From Arcobacteraceae bacterium (lineage in GTDB: Bacteria; Campylobacterota; Campylobacteria; Campylobacterales; Arcobacteraceae): DNA of 64,000 nucleotides. The position numbers and the translations under genes are program-made. Every line of letters starts with the position of its first letter. Position 1 is the stretch's first letter. The stretch covers positions 62,001-126,000 of the forward strand of contig JAGLOP010000006.1 in NCBI GenBank assembly GCA_023138835.1, read 5' to 3'. The notes below the pieces were generated by a model. The model did not search any database, had not been told where the DNA came from, and saw only the letters and a list, made by a program, of their open reading frames with translations. Below are positions 20,404-31,025 of this stretch, one piece after another.

Positions 20404-21504
20404 ATGGCTGAATTTTTAAGTCAAGATGAAATTGATGCGCTTTTAAATATAGCAGAAGAGGGTGAAGACCTTGATGCTGTTGAGGATGAAACAAGTTCTT
20501 TAGGTAAAGAAAAAAGTTATACAATTTATGACTTCAAAAAACCAAATAGAATTTCATCAGACCAGATGAAAGCATTCAATGCTTTACATGATAAGATGCT
20601 TCGTACTACGATAACTGACCTCTCCGCAATGCTTAGAAAAATAGTAGATATAAAAGTATACAGTATAGAGCAAATGACTTATGGGGAATTTATACTCTCT
20701 ATTCCACAAATCACAAGTTTAAATACACTTTCTATTAAACCGCTTGAAGGTCGAATAGTAATAGAATGTAACCCTGGTATTAGTCATAAAATCATTGCCG
20801 AACTTTTGGGTAATGGGGGAAGTACACTTAGTAACAGCGAAAGAGAATTGACTGAAATAGAGATGAATATTTTTGAACATTTTTATCAACTTATTGTTAA
20901 TCATATGAAAACTGCATGGGAAGAAGTGGCTACAATAAATTTTAAAATAGAAACAAGAGAAACAAATGCAAATGCTATTCAAATCATTTCTGATCATGAA
21001 ATTATTTTATTGGTTGTATTTGAAATAACAATAGAAGAGGAGAGTGGATTCTTATCTATTTGTTATCCTATCTCATATATTGACCCTTTATTAAATAAAA
21101 TTGTCGAAAAGATATTTGCGGAAGGTCGAAGTAAAAGTATAAGCAAGAAAAAAGACATTAACACTTTAATATCAGGTGCACAGATGAAAGTAGAAGCTAT
21201 GATGGCTGAAACTGAACTAAGTATGCAAGAACTTTTAAACTTAAAAAAAGGGGATACAATACTCTTTAGTAAAAATGCGACAAGTGCATCATCTAGAGTA
21301 TATATTAACAATAAAGAAAAATTTGCCGCTATTTCAGGTATCTCCAATAATAGAAAAGCGGTACAAATCAAAACTAATATTGACCATGAGAAACAAGAAA
21401 CACTTATAGAATTAAAACAATTACGAGAAGAGAGAGAGACTGCTTTGAAAAAAGCAAATGAAGCTATTGCAAGACTGCTTAATACTAAAGATGATTTTTC
21501 TTAG
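20404..21504 (+). CDS. fliM: flagellar motor switch protein FliM
   Basis: N-term LSQDEIDALLN; DFKKPNRISSDQMKAFNALHDKMLR; AELLGNGG. Confidence 0.96.
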   Translation: MAEFLSQDEIDALLNIAEEGEDLDAVEDETSSLGKEKSYTIYDFKKPNRISSDQMKAFNALHDKMLRTTITDLSAMLRKIVDIKVYSIEQMTYGEFILSIPQITSLNTLSIKPLEGRIVIECNPGISHKIIAELLGNGGSTLSNSERELTEIEMNIFEHFYQLIVNHMKTAWEEVATINFKIETRETNANAIQIISDHEIILLVVFEITIEEESGFLSICYPISYIDPLLNKIVEKIFAEGRSKSISKKKDINTLISGAQMKVEAMMAETELSMQELLNLKKGDTILFSKNATSASSRVYINNKEKFAAISGISNNRKAVQIKTNIDHEKQETLIELKQLREERETALKKANEAIARLLNTKDDFS

Positions 21505-21514
21505 GAGATAAATA

Positions 21515-22504
21515 ATGTTTAATAATAAAACTATACTAGTTACCGGAGCAGATGGTTTTATTGGGTCACATCTTGTTGAACTATTAGTAAAAAACGGTGC
21601 AAATGTAAAAGCACTTAGTTTATATAATTCATTTAATTATTGGGGCTGGCTTGAAGATATTGATTGTTTAGATAAAATAGAAGTTTTAAATGGTGATATA
21701 AGAGATCCTCACTATTGTAAAATGATTACAAAAAATATAGATATCGTTTTTCATTTAGCAGCACTTATTGCAATCCCTTACTCTTATGTTGCACCAAGTA
21801 GTTATGTAGATACAAATATCAACGGAACTCTAAATATTGTACAAGCTTGCTTGGAAAATAATGTTCAAAGAGTAATTCATACTTCAACTAGTGAAGTTTA
21901 TGGAACTGCACAATATATTCCAATAGATGAAAAACACCCGCTTCAACCACAAAGTCCATATAGTGCCTCTAAAATTGGCGCTGATAATATGGCTATGAGT
22001 TTTTATAACTCTTTTGAATTACCGGTTACAATTGCCAGACCTTTTAATACCTATGGTCCTAGACAAAGTGCAAGAGCAGTTATACCAACTATTATCACAC
22101 AAATTGCCAATGGTGCAAAAGAGATAAAGCTAGGGGATATAAGTCCAACTAGAGATTTTAATTATGTAGAAGATACTTGTAATGGATTTATAGCATTGGC
22201 ACTTAGTGATAAAACTATTGGAGAAACTGTAAATATTGGTTCAAATTTTGAGATAAGTATAAAAGATACGTTAAATTTAATTAAAGATATCATGAATAGT
22301 GATGTTCAATTTATAACAGATGAGAAAAGGATAAGACCAAAGAACAGTGAAGTACATAGACTTTGGTGTGATAATACTAAAATAAACAATTTGACTGGAT
22401 TTGAACCACAATATTCTATAAAAGATGGACTAACCAAAACTATTGAGTGGTTTAAAATAAAAGAAAATTTAGCTAAATACAAATCAGATATTTATAATGT
22501 ATAG
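21515..22504 (+). CDS. legB: NAD-dependent 4,6-dehydratase, LegB-like
   Basis: GADGFIGSHLVELL; STSEVYGTAQYIPIDEKHPLQPQSPYSASKIGAD; followed by legC-type aminotransferase. Confidence 0.85.
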   Translation: MFNNKTILVTGADGFIGSHLVELLVKNGANVKALSLYNSFNYWGWLEDIDCLDKIEVLNGDIRDPHYCKMITKNIDIVFHLAALIAIPYSYVAPSSYVDTNINGTLNIVQACLENNVQRVIHTSTSEVYGTAQYIPIDEKHPLQPQSPYSASKIGADNMAMSFYNSFELPVTIARPFNTYGPRQSARAVIPTIITQIANGAKEIKLGDISPTRDFNYVEDTCNGFIALALSDKTIGETVNIGSNFEISIKDTLNLIKDIMNSDVQFITDEKRIRPKNSEVHRLWCDNTKINNLTGFEPQYSIKDGLTKTIEWFKIKENLAKYKSDIYNV

Positions 22505-23633
22505 TTCAACTGTTGATTTTATCAAACAACTTTATCCCAATAAAGACTTTATACCTTTACATGAACCTAAATTTGCAGGAAATGAAAAAAAATATTTAAA
22601 CGACTGCATAGATTCAACCTTTGTATCAAGTGTTGGAAAATATGTAGATATATTTGAAAAACAGTTTGCTAAAAAAGTTGGTACTAAATATGCTATTGCA
22701 ACTATAAATGGAACTTCTGCTTTACATATCACACTATTACTTGCCGATGTTAAAAAAGATGATGAAGTGATAACTCAACCACTGACATTTGTAGCAACTT
22801 GTAATGCTATTAGTTACTGCGGTGCAAAACCGATTTTTATTGATGTTGATTTAGATACTATGGGATTGAGTCCCAAATCATTAAAAGAATTCTTAAAAGA
22901 AAATTGTGAGATTATTGATAATAAATGTATAAATAAAACTACAGGAAAAATTATAAAAGCTTGTGTACCTATGCACACTTTTGGTCATCCTTGTAAAATA
23001 GATAAGATTCAAAAAATTTGTAAAAAATGGAAAATAACTTTAGCAGAAGACAGTGCTGAGAGTTTAGGAAGTTTTTATAAAAACAAACACACTGGCACTT
23101 TTGGAAAACTTGGAGTTTTTAGTTTTAATGGAAATAAAATAATAACCTCAGGTGGCGGAGGAGTAATAGTAACTAATAATAAAAAATTAGCCGCAGAAGC
23201 AAAACATCTTACAACTACATCAAAAATACCTCATCAATGGAACTATTCACATGATAAAATTGGGTATAACTATAGAATGCCTAATTTAAATGCCTCATTA
23301 TTAGTTGCACAACTTGAACAATTAGATAACTTTTTAAAGTCTAAAAAAGAATTAGCAAAAAGATACGATAAGTTTTTCAAAAATAATAATATTAAATTTA
23401 TAAAACAACCAAAAAATTCAAACTCAAATTATTGGCTGCAATCAATTATGTTAAAAAATAAACAGCAACGAGATATATTTTTAAAATATACAAATAAAAA
23501 TGGTGTGATGACAAGACCTATTTGGTCTTTAATGAATCAGTTAGATATGTTCAAAGATTGTCAGTGCGGTGAGTTAAAAAATTCTAAATATTTAGAGCAG
23601 CGAGTTGTAAATATTCCAAGTAGTATGACATGA
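22497..23633 (+). CDS. legC: PLP aminotransferase, LegC-like (DegT family)
   Basis: FIPLHEPKFAGNEKKYLNDCIDSTFVSSVGKYVDIFE; AEDSAESLGSFYKNKHTGTFGKLGVFSFNGNKIITSGGGG. Confidence 0.87.
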   Translation: MYSSTVDFIKQLYPNKDFIPLHEPKFAGNEKKYLNDCIDSTFVSSVGKYVDIFEKQFAKKVGTKYAIATINGTSALHITLLLADVKKDDEVITQPLTFVATCNAISYCGAKPIFIDVDLDTMGLSPKSLKEFLKENCEIIDNKCINKTTGKIIKACVPMHTFGHPCKIDKIQKICKKWKITLAEDSAESLGSFYKNKHTGTFGKLGVFSFNGNKIITSGGGGVIVTNNKKLAAEAKHLTTTSKIPHQWNYSHDKIGYNYRMPNLNASLLVAQLEQLDNFLKSKKELAKRYDKFFKNNNIKFIKQPKNSNSNYWLQSIMLKNKQQRDIFLKYTNKNGVMTRPIWSLMNQLDMFKDCQCGELKNSKYLEQRVVNIPSSMT

Positions 23634-24208
23634 GTAAAAACGAAATTATATTAGTAGGTGGCGGTGGTCACTGTAAAGCTGTTATAGATATTATTGAACT
23701 TGAAGATAAATTTACTATTGCCGGTATTATTGATAAAAAAGAATTGATTGGTCAATATATACTAGGATATAAGATTATTGGTTGTGATGATGATTTAGAA
23801 AAGTTATTTGAAAAATATAAATATGCTATTGTAACAGTTGGTCAAATAAAAACAAATACTTTACGAGTTAACTTATTTAATCAATTAAAAGATATTGGCT
23901 ATAATTTGCCAATTATAAAATCACCGCTGGCATATATTTCAAAACACTCTAATATTGGTGATGGCACCATCATAATGCACCAAGCATTAGTAAATGCAAA
24001 TACAAAAATAGGAAATAATTGTATCATAAATACTAAAGCATTAATTGAACATGATTGTATGATAGAAGATAGTTGCCATATATCTACAGCTTGTGTTATT
24101 AATGGCGGGGTAGTTGTTAAAAAAGATACTTTTGTTGGCAGCAATGTTACTACAAAAGAATATATAGAAGTTGATGGCTTTATAAAAGCCGGTAGTTTAC
24201 AAAAATGA
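23630..24208 (+). CDS. NeuD/PglD-family sugar O/N-acetyltransferase (LegH-like)
   Basis: ILVGGGGHCKAVIDII N-term; left-handed beta-helix hexapeptide C-term. Confidence 0.88.
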   Translation: MSKNEIILVGGGGHCKAVIDIIELEDKFTIAGIIDKKELIGQYILGYKIIGCDDDLEKLFEKYKYAIVTVGQIKTNTLRVNLFNQLKDIGYNLPIIKSPLAYISKHSNIGDGTIIMHQALVNANTKIGNNCIINTKALIEHDCMIEDSCHISTACVINGGVVVKKDTFVGSNVTTKEYIEVDGFIKAGSLQK

Positions 24209-25200
24209 GTGTATTTATAATAGCAGAAGCCGGAGTCAATCATAACGGCTCAATACAACTCGCAAAAAAATTAATAGATGTTGCTATTGATGCCGGGGCA
24301 GATGCTGTAAAGTTTCAAACATTTAAAACTGAAAATCTAGTATCAAAAGATGCACAAAAAGCCAACTATCAAAAGGAAACTACTGATTCAAAGGAATCTC
24401 AGTTTGAGATGATAAAAAAACTAGAATTAGACGTGGATACTCATATTGAACTTATCAATTATTGTAAAACTAAAAATATTATATTTTTATCAACTCCATT
24501 TGATTTAGATAGTGTTGATCTACTTAATAATTTAGAATTAAATATATTTAAAATACCAAGTGGAGAGATTACAAATTTACCAATTTTACGAAAAATAGGA
24601 AATTTAAATAAAAAGATTATTTTGTCAACGGGTATGGCAACACTAGAAGAAATAGATGATGCGTTTAATATATTAATAACTGCCGGTACAAAAAAAGACA
24701 ATATCACAATACTGCATGCAACTACAATGTACCCTACTCCATATCAAGATGTAAATCTAAAAGCTATGGTAACTATAGGAAATAATTTTGATGTAGCTTT
24801 TGGATATAGTGACCATACTTTAGGGATAGAAGTTGATATAGCAGCTGTTGCTATGGGCGCTAGTGTAATTGAAAAGCATTTTACTTTAGATAATAATATG
24901 GAAGGTCCTGACCATAAAGCGAGTCTTGAACCAAATGAATTAAAAAATATGGTAAAAAGTATTAGAAATATTGAGTTAGCTTTAGGAGATGGGATTAAAA
25001 AACCAAGTCCTAGTGAAACTCCTAATATTGAAGTTGTCAGAAAATCTATAGTAGCTTCTTGTAATATTAAAAAGGGTACTATACTAACGGAAAATAACAT
25101 AACTGTAAAAAGACCGGCAACTGGGATAAATCCAATGCTTTGGGATAGTATTATAGGAATTTATGCCGCAAAAGATTATAACAAAGATGAATTAATATGA
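24205..25200 (+). CDS. legI: N-acetylneuraminate/legionaminate synthase (NeuB/LegI)
   Basis: IIAEAGVNHNGSIQLAKKLIDVAIDAGADAVKFQTF; GYSDHTLGIEVDIAAVAMGASVIEKHFTLD; C-term SAF. Confidence 0.93.
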   Translation: MSVFIIAEAGVNHNGSIQLAKKLIDVAIDAGADAVKFQTFKTENLVSKDAQKANYQKETTDSKESQFEMIKKLELDVDTHIELINYCKTKNIIFLSTPFDLDSVDLLNNLELNIFKIPSGEITNLPILRKIGNLNKKIILSTGMATLEEIDDAFNILITAGTKKDNITILHATTMYPTPYQDVNLKAMVTIGNNFDVAFGYSDHTLGIEVDIAAVAMGASVIEKHFTLDNNMEGPDHKASLEPNELKNMVKSIRNIELALGDGIKKPSPSETPNIEVVRKSIVASCNIKKGTILTENNITVKRPATGINPMLWDSIIGIYAAKDYNKDELI

Positions 25201-26585
25201 GAATACTTTTAATAACATACGATAATGAATCATTAATACAATGGTTCCCACAAGGTACAGCATATATTGCTGCAACACTTTTAAAATATGGTCATGAAGT
25301 TGAGATTTATGAACAAGATATACACCACTATCCGGAAAGCCATTTAACACAAAAGTTAAATGATGAACACTATGATATGGTTGGTCTTAGTTTTATTGGT
25401 GGCTATTATGAATATAGAAAAGCACTTCTAATATCTGAAGCTATTAATGCCTCAACACAACGACCATTTTATGTAATTGGTGGATTCGGTCCAACACCGG
25501 CACCAAACTATTTTTTAAAGAAAACCGGTGCGGATGCTATTGTAATGGGAGAAGGTGAAAATACAGTAATCGAACTTTTAGATTTTTTAAAAGAGAAAAA
25601 AGATTTTAAAGATGTACTTGGTATTGCTTATCAAAAAGATGGAAGAGTTTTTATAAATCCAAGCAGACCTCTGATTGAGGATGTTGATTCTATACCGATG
25701 CCTGCATATCATCTATTTAATATGGAACACTATAGATTATTAAGAATGCCGAATTGTTCAAGAACTGACTTTATTATGCCGGTACTTAGCGGTCGTGGTT
25801 GTACTTTTACTTGTAATTTTTGTTATAGAATGGATAAAGGTTTTAGAGGTAGAAGTAATGAATCTATAATTGAAGAGATAAAATACTTACAAAAAAACTA
25901 TGGTATCACTTATGTTGCATTTTCAGATGAATTGCTTATGTCCTCAATTGGTAGGACTATGAGTCTTTGTGAAGATATGATAAAAGCAAATCTAAATATA
26001 AAATGGGACTGTAATGGGCGATTAAATTATGCCAAACCAAAAGTTTTAAATCTTATGAAAAAAGCCGGTTGCGTATTTATAAACTATGGTATTGAGGCAT
26101 ATGATGATCAAATACTTCAAAATATGGATAAAGTACTAACTTGTAAGCAGATAGAAAATGGGATAGTTGAAACACTAAAAGCTGATATTAGTCCAGGATA
26201 TAATATTATCTTTGGAAATATAGACGAAACACGAGAAACACTTATGCAAGGTGTTGATTTTTTACTTAAATATGATGATGGTGCACAGATGAGAACTATA
26301 AGACCAGTTACCCCTTATCCTGGTTCACCACTATATTTCCTTGCTATAGAAAAAGGTATGCTAGAAGGTATAGAAGACTTTTATGAAAGAAAACATACAA
26401 ATTCTGATCTTATGACTTGTAACTTTACAAAATTAACAGATGAAGAATTTTACCAAGCATTAATGGATGCAAATGAAATTTTGCTTGATAATTATCAAGC
26501 AAGAGTTAAAAAGAATACAAGAAAACAACTTGAAGATTTATATTTAAAACATGATGCTTCATTTAGAGGTTTTAGGCAGTCATAA
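25197..26585 (+). CDS. B12-binding domain radical SAM protein
   Basis: N-terminal B12-binding-like fold (FYVIGGFGPTPAP...GEGE); GRGCTFTCNFCYR CX3CX2C. Confidence 0.88.
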   Translation: MRILLITYDNESLIQWFPQGTAYIAATLLKYGHEVEIYEQDIHHYPESHLTQKLNDEHYDMVGLSFIGGYYEYRKALLISEAINASTQRPFYVIGGFGPTPAPNYFLKKTGADAIVMGEGENTVIELLDFLKEKKDFKDVLGIAYQKDGRVFINPSRPLIEDVDSIPMPAYHLFNMEHYRLLRMPNCSRTDFIMPVLSGRGCTFTCNFCYRMDKGFRGRSNESIIEEIKYLQKNYGITYVAFSDELLMSSIGRTMSLCEDMIKANLNIKWDCNGRLNYAKPKVLNLMKKAGCVFINYGIEAYDDQILQNMDKVLTCKQIENGIVETLKADISPGYNIIFGNIDETRETLMQGVDFLLKYDDGAQMRTIRPVTPYPGSPLYFLAIEKGMLEGIEDFYERKHTNSDLMTCNFTKLTDEEFYQALMDANEILLDNYQARVKKNTRKQLEDLYLKHDASFRGFRQS

Positions 26586-26587
26586 AT

Positions 26588-27754
26588 ATGGGAAAGAAGA
26601 TATGTGTCGTAACTGGAACTCGTGCAGATTATGGGCTTTTATATTGGCTAATAAAAGAGGTAGAAAAAGATAAAGATTTAGAACTTCAACTTATTGTCAC
26701 GGGTATGCATTTAAGTAGTGAATTTGGATTTACATATAAAGAGATAGAAAAAGATTTTAAAATTGACAAAAAAATAGATATATCATTAACAGATGATACA
26801 CCTATTGGTATTTCTAAATCTATGGGGATAGCCCAACCTTTATTTGCACAAGCTTATGAAAAACTAAGTCCTGATATAATTATTTTGCTTGGCGATAGAT
26901 ATGAAATATTCAGTGCTGCAAGTGCTGCCATGATTTCAAGAATTCCTATTGCACATATTCATGGCGGGGAATCAACACAAGGATTGATTGATGAATCAAT
27001 TAGACATTGCATAACTAAAATGAGTCATATACATTTTACTGCTACTAAGATATATAAACAAAGAGTAATTCAACTTGGTGAACAACCAAATAGAGTATTT
27101 AATGTAGGTGGAATGGGAATCGAAAATATAAAAAGATTAGAACTCTTATCAAAAAAAGAGTTTGAAAATTCAATTAATTTTAAATTAAATAAAAGAAATA
27201 TCTTGGTGACATTTCATCCTGTAACTTTAGAAAATGCCACATCTCAAATTCAATTTCAAGCAATTTTAGATGCACTAGATAAATTGTCAGATACAAATAT
27301 AATTTTTACTAAAGCAAATAGTGATACTGATGGAAAGATTATAAATCAAATGATAGATAATTACGTAAAGGCAAATTCTAGTAAAGCAGTAGTTTTCACA
27401 TCTTTAGGACAACTTAGATATTTATCAGCTTTAAGATTTATAGATTGTGCAGTTGGCAATAGTTCAAGTGGACTTACAGAAGTACCATCCTTTCATATTG
27501 GTACTATTAATATAGGTGATAGACAAAAAGGTAGAATAAAAGCTAAAAGTGTAATTGATTGTAATCCTACAATACAAGATATATCAAATGCTTTTAATAT
27601 CTTATATTCTAATGAATTCCAAAATACCTTACATAATGTTCAAAATCCTTATGGAGATGGCTGTGCTAGTAAAAGAATTATCAAAATATTAAAAAGTATA
27701 TCATTAGATAATATATTAAAAAAATCTTTTTATGAAGTGGACTTTAATTTATGA
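26588..27754 (+). CDS. legG: UDP-N-acetylglucosamine 2-epimerase (hydrolysing), NeuC/LegG
   Basis: CVVTGTRADYGLLYWLIKE; LGDRYEIFSAASAAMISRIPIAHIHGGE; GNSSSGLTEVPSF. Confidence 0.93.
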   Translation: MGKKICVVTGTRADYGLLYWLIKEVEKDKDLELQLIVTGMHLSSEFGFTYKEIEKDFKIDKKIDISLTDDTPIGISKSMGIAQPLFAQAYEKLSPDIIILLGDRYEIFSAASAAMISRIPIAHIHGGESTQGLIDESIRHCITKMSHIHFTATKIYKQRVIQLGEQPNRVFNVGGMGIENIKRLELLSKKEFENSINFKLNKRNILVTFHPVTLENATSQIQFQAILDALDKLSDTNIIFTKANSDTDGKIINQMIDNYVKANSSKAVVFTSLGQLRYLSALRFIDCAVGNSSSGLTEVPSFHIGTINIGDRQKGRIKAKSVIDCNPTIQDISNAFNILYSNEFQNTLHNVQNPYGDGCASKRIIKILKSISLDNILKKSFYEVDFNL

Positions 27755-28632
27755 AAATAGTTTTTATTGGTACCGTTGAATTTTCTTTGTCGGCATTAAA
27801 TAAACTTATAGATATAAATGCCCAAGTTGTAGGAGTCGTCACAAAAAAGAACTCAAACTTTAATTCTGATTTTGCCAATCTTACTCCAATATGTAAAAAA
27901 AATAATATCCCTTGCATATATTCAGATGATATTAATTCTACAAATACAATAAGTCAGATTAAATCTTTAAAGCCAGATATTATATTTTGTTTTGGATGGT
28001 CATCTTTAATAAAAACAGAACTTTTAAATTTAACCCCTATGGGTATAGTTGGTTTCCATCCAACACAATTACCAAAAAATAGAGGAAGACATCCTATAAT
28101 ATGGACATTAGCTTTAGGATTAAAAAGTACAGCATCAACATTCTTTTTTATGAATGAAGAAGCAGATAACGGAGATATACTTTCTCAAAAAATATTAGAT
28201 GTAACTTATACCGATAATGCAAAAACTCTTTATGATAAAATCACAAATACAGCATTAATACAAATAGAAGATTTTGTACCCAAGTTACAAAACAATACAT
28301 ATGCCAAAACTAAACAAAATAATTTATTGTCTAATACTTGGAGAAAAAGAGATAAGAAAGATGGTTTAATTGACTTTAGAATGTCAAATGATACTATATA
28401 TAATCTAGTACGGGCATTAACTAAACCTTATGTTGGTGCTCATATTGAATACAATAATAAAGATGTTATAATTTGGAAAGTTGAAGCTATACCTTATGAT
28501 GGTTTAAACATAGAAGCTGGTAAAATACTACAAGTTAAAGATAATGAGATTATGGTAAAAACTTCTCACGGTGCAATTAATATTATTGAACATGAATTTA
28601 TAGAAATACCTAAAAAAGGAGATTATCTATGA
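27751..28632 (+). CDS. sugar N-formyltransferase (methionyl-tRNA formyltransferase-like)
   Basis: GFHPTQLPKNRGRHPIIWTL; FMNEEADNGDILSQ. Confidence 0.88.
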   Translation: MKIVFIGTVEFSLSALNKLIDINAQVVGVVTKKNSNFNSDFANLTPICKKNNIPCIYSDDINSTNTISQIKSLKPDIIFCFGWSSLIKTELLNLTPMGIVGFHPTQLPKNRGRHPIIWTLALGLKSTASTFFFMNEEADNGDILSQKILDVTYTDNAKTLYDKITNTALIQIEDFVPKLQNNTYAKTKQNNLLSNTWRKRDKKDGLIDFRMSNDTIYNLVRALTKPYVGAHIEYNNKDVIIWKVEAIPYDGLNIEAGKILQVKDNEIMVKTSHGAINIIEHEFIEIPKKGDYL

Positions 28633-29297
28633 TAAAACAAAATAATAAAGTTTTATGTATTGCGGTACATCCTGACGATGAAACACTTGGCTGTGGAGGA
28701 ACACTTTTAAAACATAAAGAAAATCTCGATGAAATATCTTGGCTTATATGTACTCAAACTAATCCTCAAAATGATTTTTATAAGATAAGAGAAGAAGAGA
28801 TTAAAACTGTATCCAAAAAGTACAATTTTGACAATGTTTATAATTTAAAACTCAATACTATGCAAATTGATGAATATAGTATGAGTGATTTAATAAGTCA
28901 AATATCAAAAATCATAAATGAAATAAAACCAAATATCATATACTTTCCTTTTAGAGGTGATGTACACAGTGATCACAGAAAGATATTTGAAGCTGCTTAC
29001 AGTTGTACAAAATCGTTTAGATACCCATTTATAAAAAAAATTTATATGATGGAAACACTAAGTGAAACTGAATTTGCTCCAGCTATCAATGAAGATAGTT
29101 TTATTCCAAATGTATTTGTTGACATTACACAGTTTATAGATGAAAAAATAGAAATTATGAGAACATTCAAAAGTGAAATTTCAGAGCATCCATTTCCAAG
29201 AAGTGAAAAGAATATAAAAGCTTTAGCAACATTTAGAGGTGCGACTGCTGGATGTGAATATGCTGAAAGTTTTATACTTCTAAAGGAAATTTTATGA
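28629..29297 (+). CDS. PIG-L/LmbE family deacetylase
   Basis: CIAVHPDDETLGCGGTLLKHK; HSDHRKIFEAAY. Confidence 0.92.
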   Translation: MIKQNNKVLCIAVHPDDETLGCGGTLLKHKENLDEISWLICTQTNPQNDFYKIREEEIKTVSKKYNFDNVYNLKLNTMQIDEYSMSDLISQISKIINEIKPNIIYFPFRGDVHSDHRKIFEAAYSCTKSFRYPFIKKIYMMETLSETEFAPAINEDSFIPNVFVDITQFIDEKIEIMRTFKSEISEHPFPRSEKNIKALATFRGATAGCEYAESFILLKEIL

Positions 29298-30349
29298 AAA
29301 ATATACAAAATATTATAGTTAAAACTACAGATACTATCAAAGAAACTTTACAAATTATAGATACCCAAGCTCTAAGAATTGCAGTTGTTATTGATGATGA
29401 AAAAAAAGTTATCGGTACAATTTGTGATGGAGATATCAGAAGAGCTATTTTAAAGGGTTTTGATGTAAATGAGCCAATAGAAGATGTTTATTTTAGAACA
29501 CCGACTATATGTAACATAAATGAACCAATCGAAAAGATTATTCAAATTGCAATATCAAAAAAAGTATATCAAATACCAATCATAGATGATAATGGTCACT
29601 TAGTAAAGATTGAGGACTTAGGTAATATGTTGAGTCTTACAAATAGACCAAATGAAGTTATATTAATGGCTGGGGGATTAGGAACAAGACTTAGACCTTT
29701 GACACAAAATACTCCAAAACCACTCTTAAAAGTAGGTAATCAACCAATTTTGGAAACTATTATAAATAACTTCTCAAAATATGGATTTAAGAATATTACT
29801 ATTAGTGTAAATTACAAATCAGAAATGATTATGAATTATTTTGGAGATGGCAGTAAATTTGATGTAAATATATCTTATGTTCATGAAGATGACCGATTAG
29901 GTACCGCAGGAGCATTAAGTTTACTTAAAAATAAACCAAATCAACCTTTTTTTGTGATGAATGCTGACTTACTTACAAATGTTAACTTTGTACACTTATT
30001 AGACTATCATATAGTTGAAAATACAAATGCTACAATGTGTGTAAGAGAATATGATTTTCAAGTACCTTATGGTGTGATAGAAGTTGATAATCAACAAATA
30101 ACTTCTATCATAGAAAAACCATTACATAAGTTTTTTGTAAATGCCGGTATATATGTACTGTCACCTAAAGTTTTAGACAATATTCCACATAATACATTTT
30201 ATGATATGCCAACTTTATTTGATGAATTAATCAAAGGAAACCAAAAAGTTTTATCTTTCCCTATCCATGAATATTGGCTTGATATTGGAAGAATTAGTGA
30301 TTTTGAACAAGCTCAAACCGAGTATGATGATGTCTTTGAAACAAAATAA
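29294..30349 (+). CDS. ptmE: CBS-domain nucleotidyltransferase, PtmE-like (glucosamine-1-P guanylyltransferase type)
   Basis: Two N-terminal CBS motifs then VILMAGGLGTRLRPLTQNTPKPLLKVG. Confidence 0.85.
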   Translation: MKNIQNIIVKTTDTIKETLQIIDTQALRIAVVIDDEKKVIGTICDGDIRRAILKGFDVNEPIEDVYFRTPTICNINEPIEKIIQIAISKKVYQIPIIDDNGHLVKIEDLGNMLSLTNRPNEVILMAGGLGTRLRPLTQNTPKPLLKVGNQPILETIINNFSKYGFKNITISVNYKSEMIMNYFGDGSKFDVNISYVHEDDRLGTAGALSLLKNKPNQPFFVMNADLLTNVNFVHLLDYHIVENTNATMCVREYDFQVPYGVIEVDNQQITSIIEKPLHKFFVNAGIYVLSPKVLDNIPHNTFYDMPTLFDELIKGNQKVLSFPIHEYWLDIGRISDFEQAQTEYDDVFETK

Positions 30350-31019
30350 ATTTTTAGCAATTATTCCAGCCCGAGGGGGAAGCAAAAGGCTGCCAAATAA
30401 AAATATATTAAACTTAAATGGTAAACCACTTATCTCATACAGTATTGAAGCTGGATTAAAAAGTAACTATATAAATAAAGTATTAGTAAGTAGCAATAGT
30501 GATGAAATATTGGATATATCAAAACAATTTAAATCACAAACAATAAAACGGCCTGAACATTTAGCAACTGATACAACGACTGTATTTGATACTATCAAAC
30601 ATGTTATAGAAAACAATGAACACTTTGAATATATCGTTTTACTACAACCCACTTCTCCACTTAGAACTTCAAAACATATTGATGAAGCAATTGAACTATT
30701 AGAAGAAAAAGATGCAGATGCGATCATATCAGTATGCGAAACAGAACACAGTCCATTATGGGCGAATACTTTGCCGCAAGATGGTAGTTTTAAAGGTTTT
30801 ATGCGTGATGAAATTCTAAATAAAAGAAGTCAGGATTTAGAAAAATATTACAGAATCAATGGGGCTGTTTATATTTGTAAAATATCAAAACTACTTGAAG
30901 AAAAAACTCTTTTTCTTCAAGATAATATATTTGCATATAAGATGGAACAAATAGATTCAGTAGATATTGACACAAAATTAGATTTCTTAACAGCCCAAGT
31001 GATTTTGGAAAACAATTAG
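30324..31019 (+). CDS. acylneuraminate/legionaminate cytidylyltransferase (NeuA/LegF-like)
   Basis: FLAIIPARGGSKRLPNKNI; LLQPTSPLRTSKHI. ORF-track start 30267 is over-extended; MMMSLKQNKF at 30324-30330 is likelier. Confidence 0.92.
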   Translation: MMMSLKQNKFLAIIPARGGSKRLPNKNILNLNGKPLISYSIEAGLKSNYINKVLVSSNSDEILDISKQFKSQTIKRPEHLATDTTTVFDTIKHVIENNEHFEYIVLLQPTSPLRTSKHIDEAIELLEEKDADAIISVCETEHSPLWANTLPQDGSFKGFMRDEILNKRSQDLEKYYRINGAVYICKISKLLEEKTLFLQDNIFAYKMEQIDSVDIDTKLDFLTAQVILENN

Positions 31020-31025
31020 GATAAA

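Noticed and set aside
20162-20524. 120-aa minus ORF (and 20719..20997, 21063..21371) opposite flgI/fliM
   Set aside because: Antisense to unmistakable flgI and fliM.
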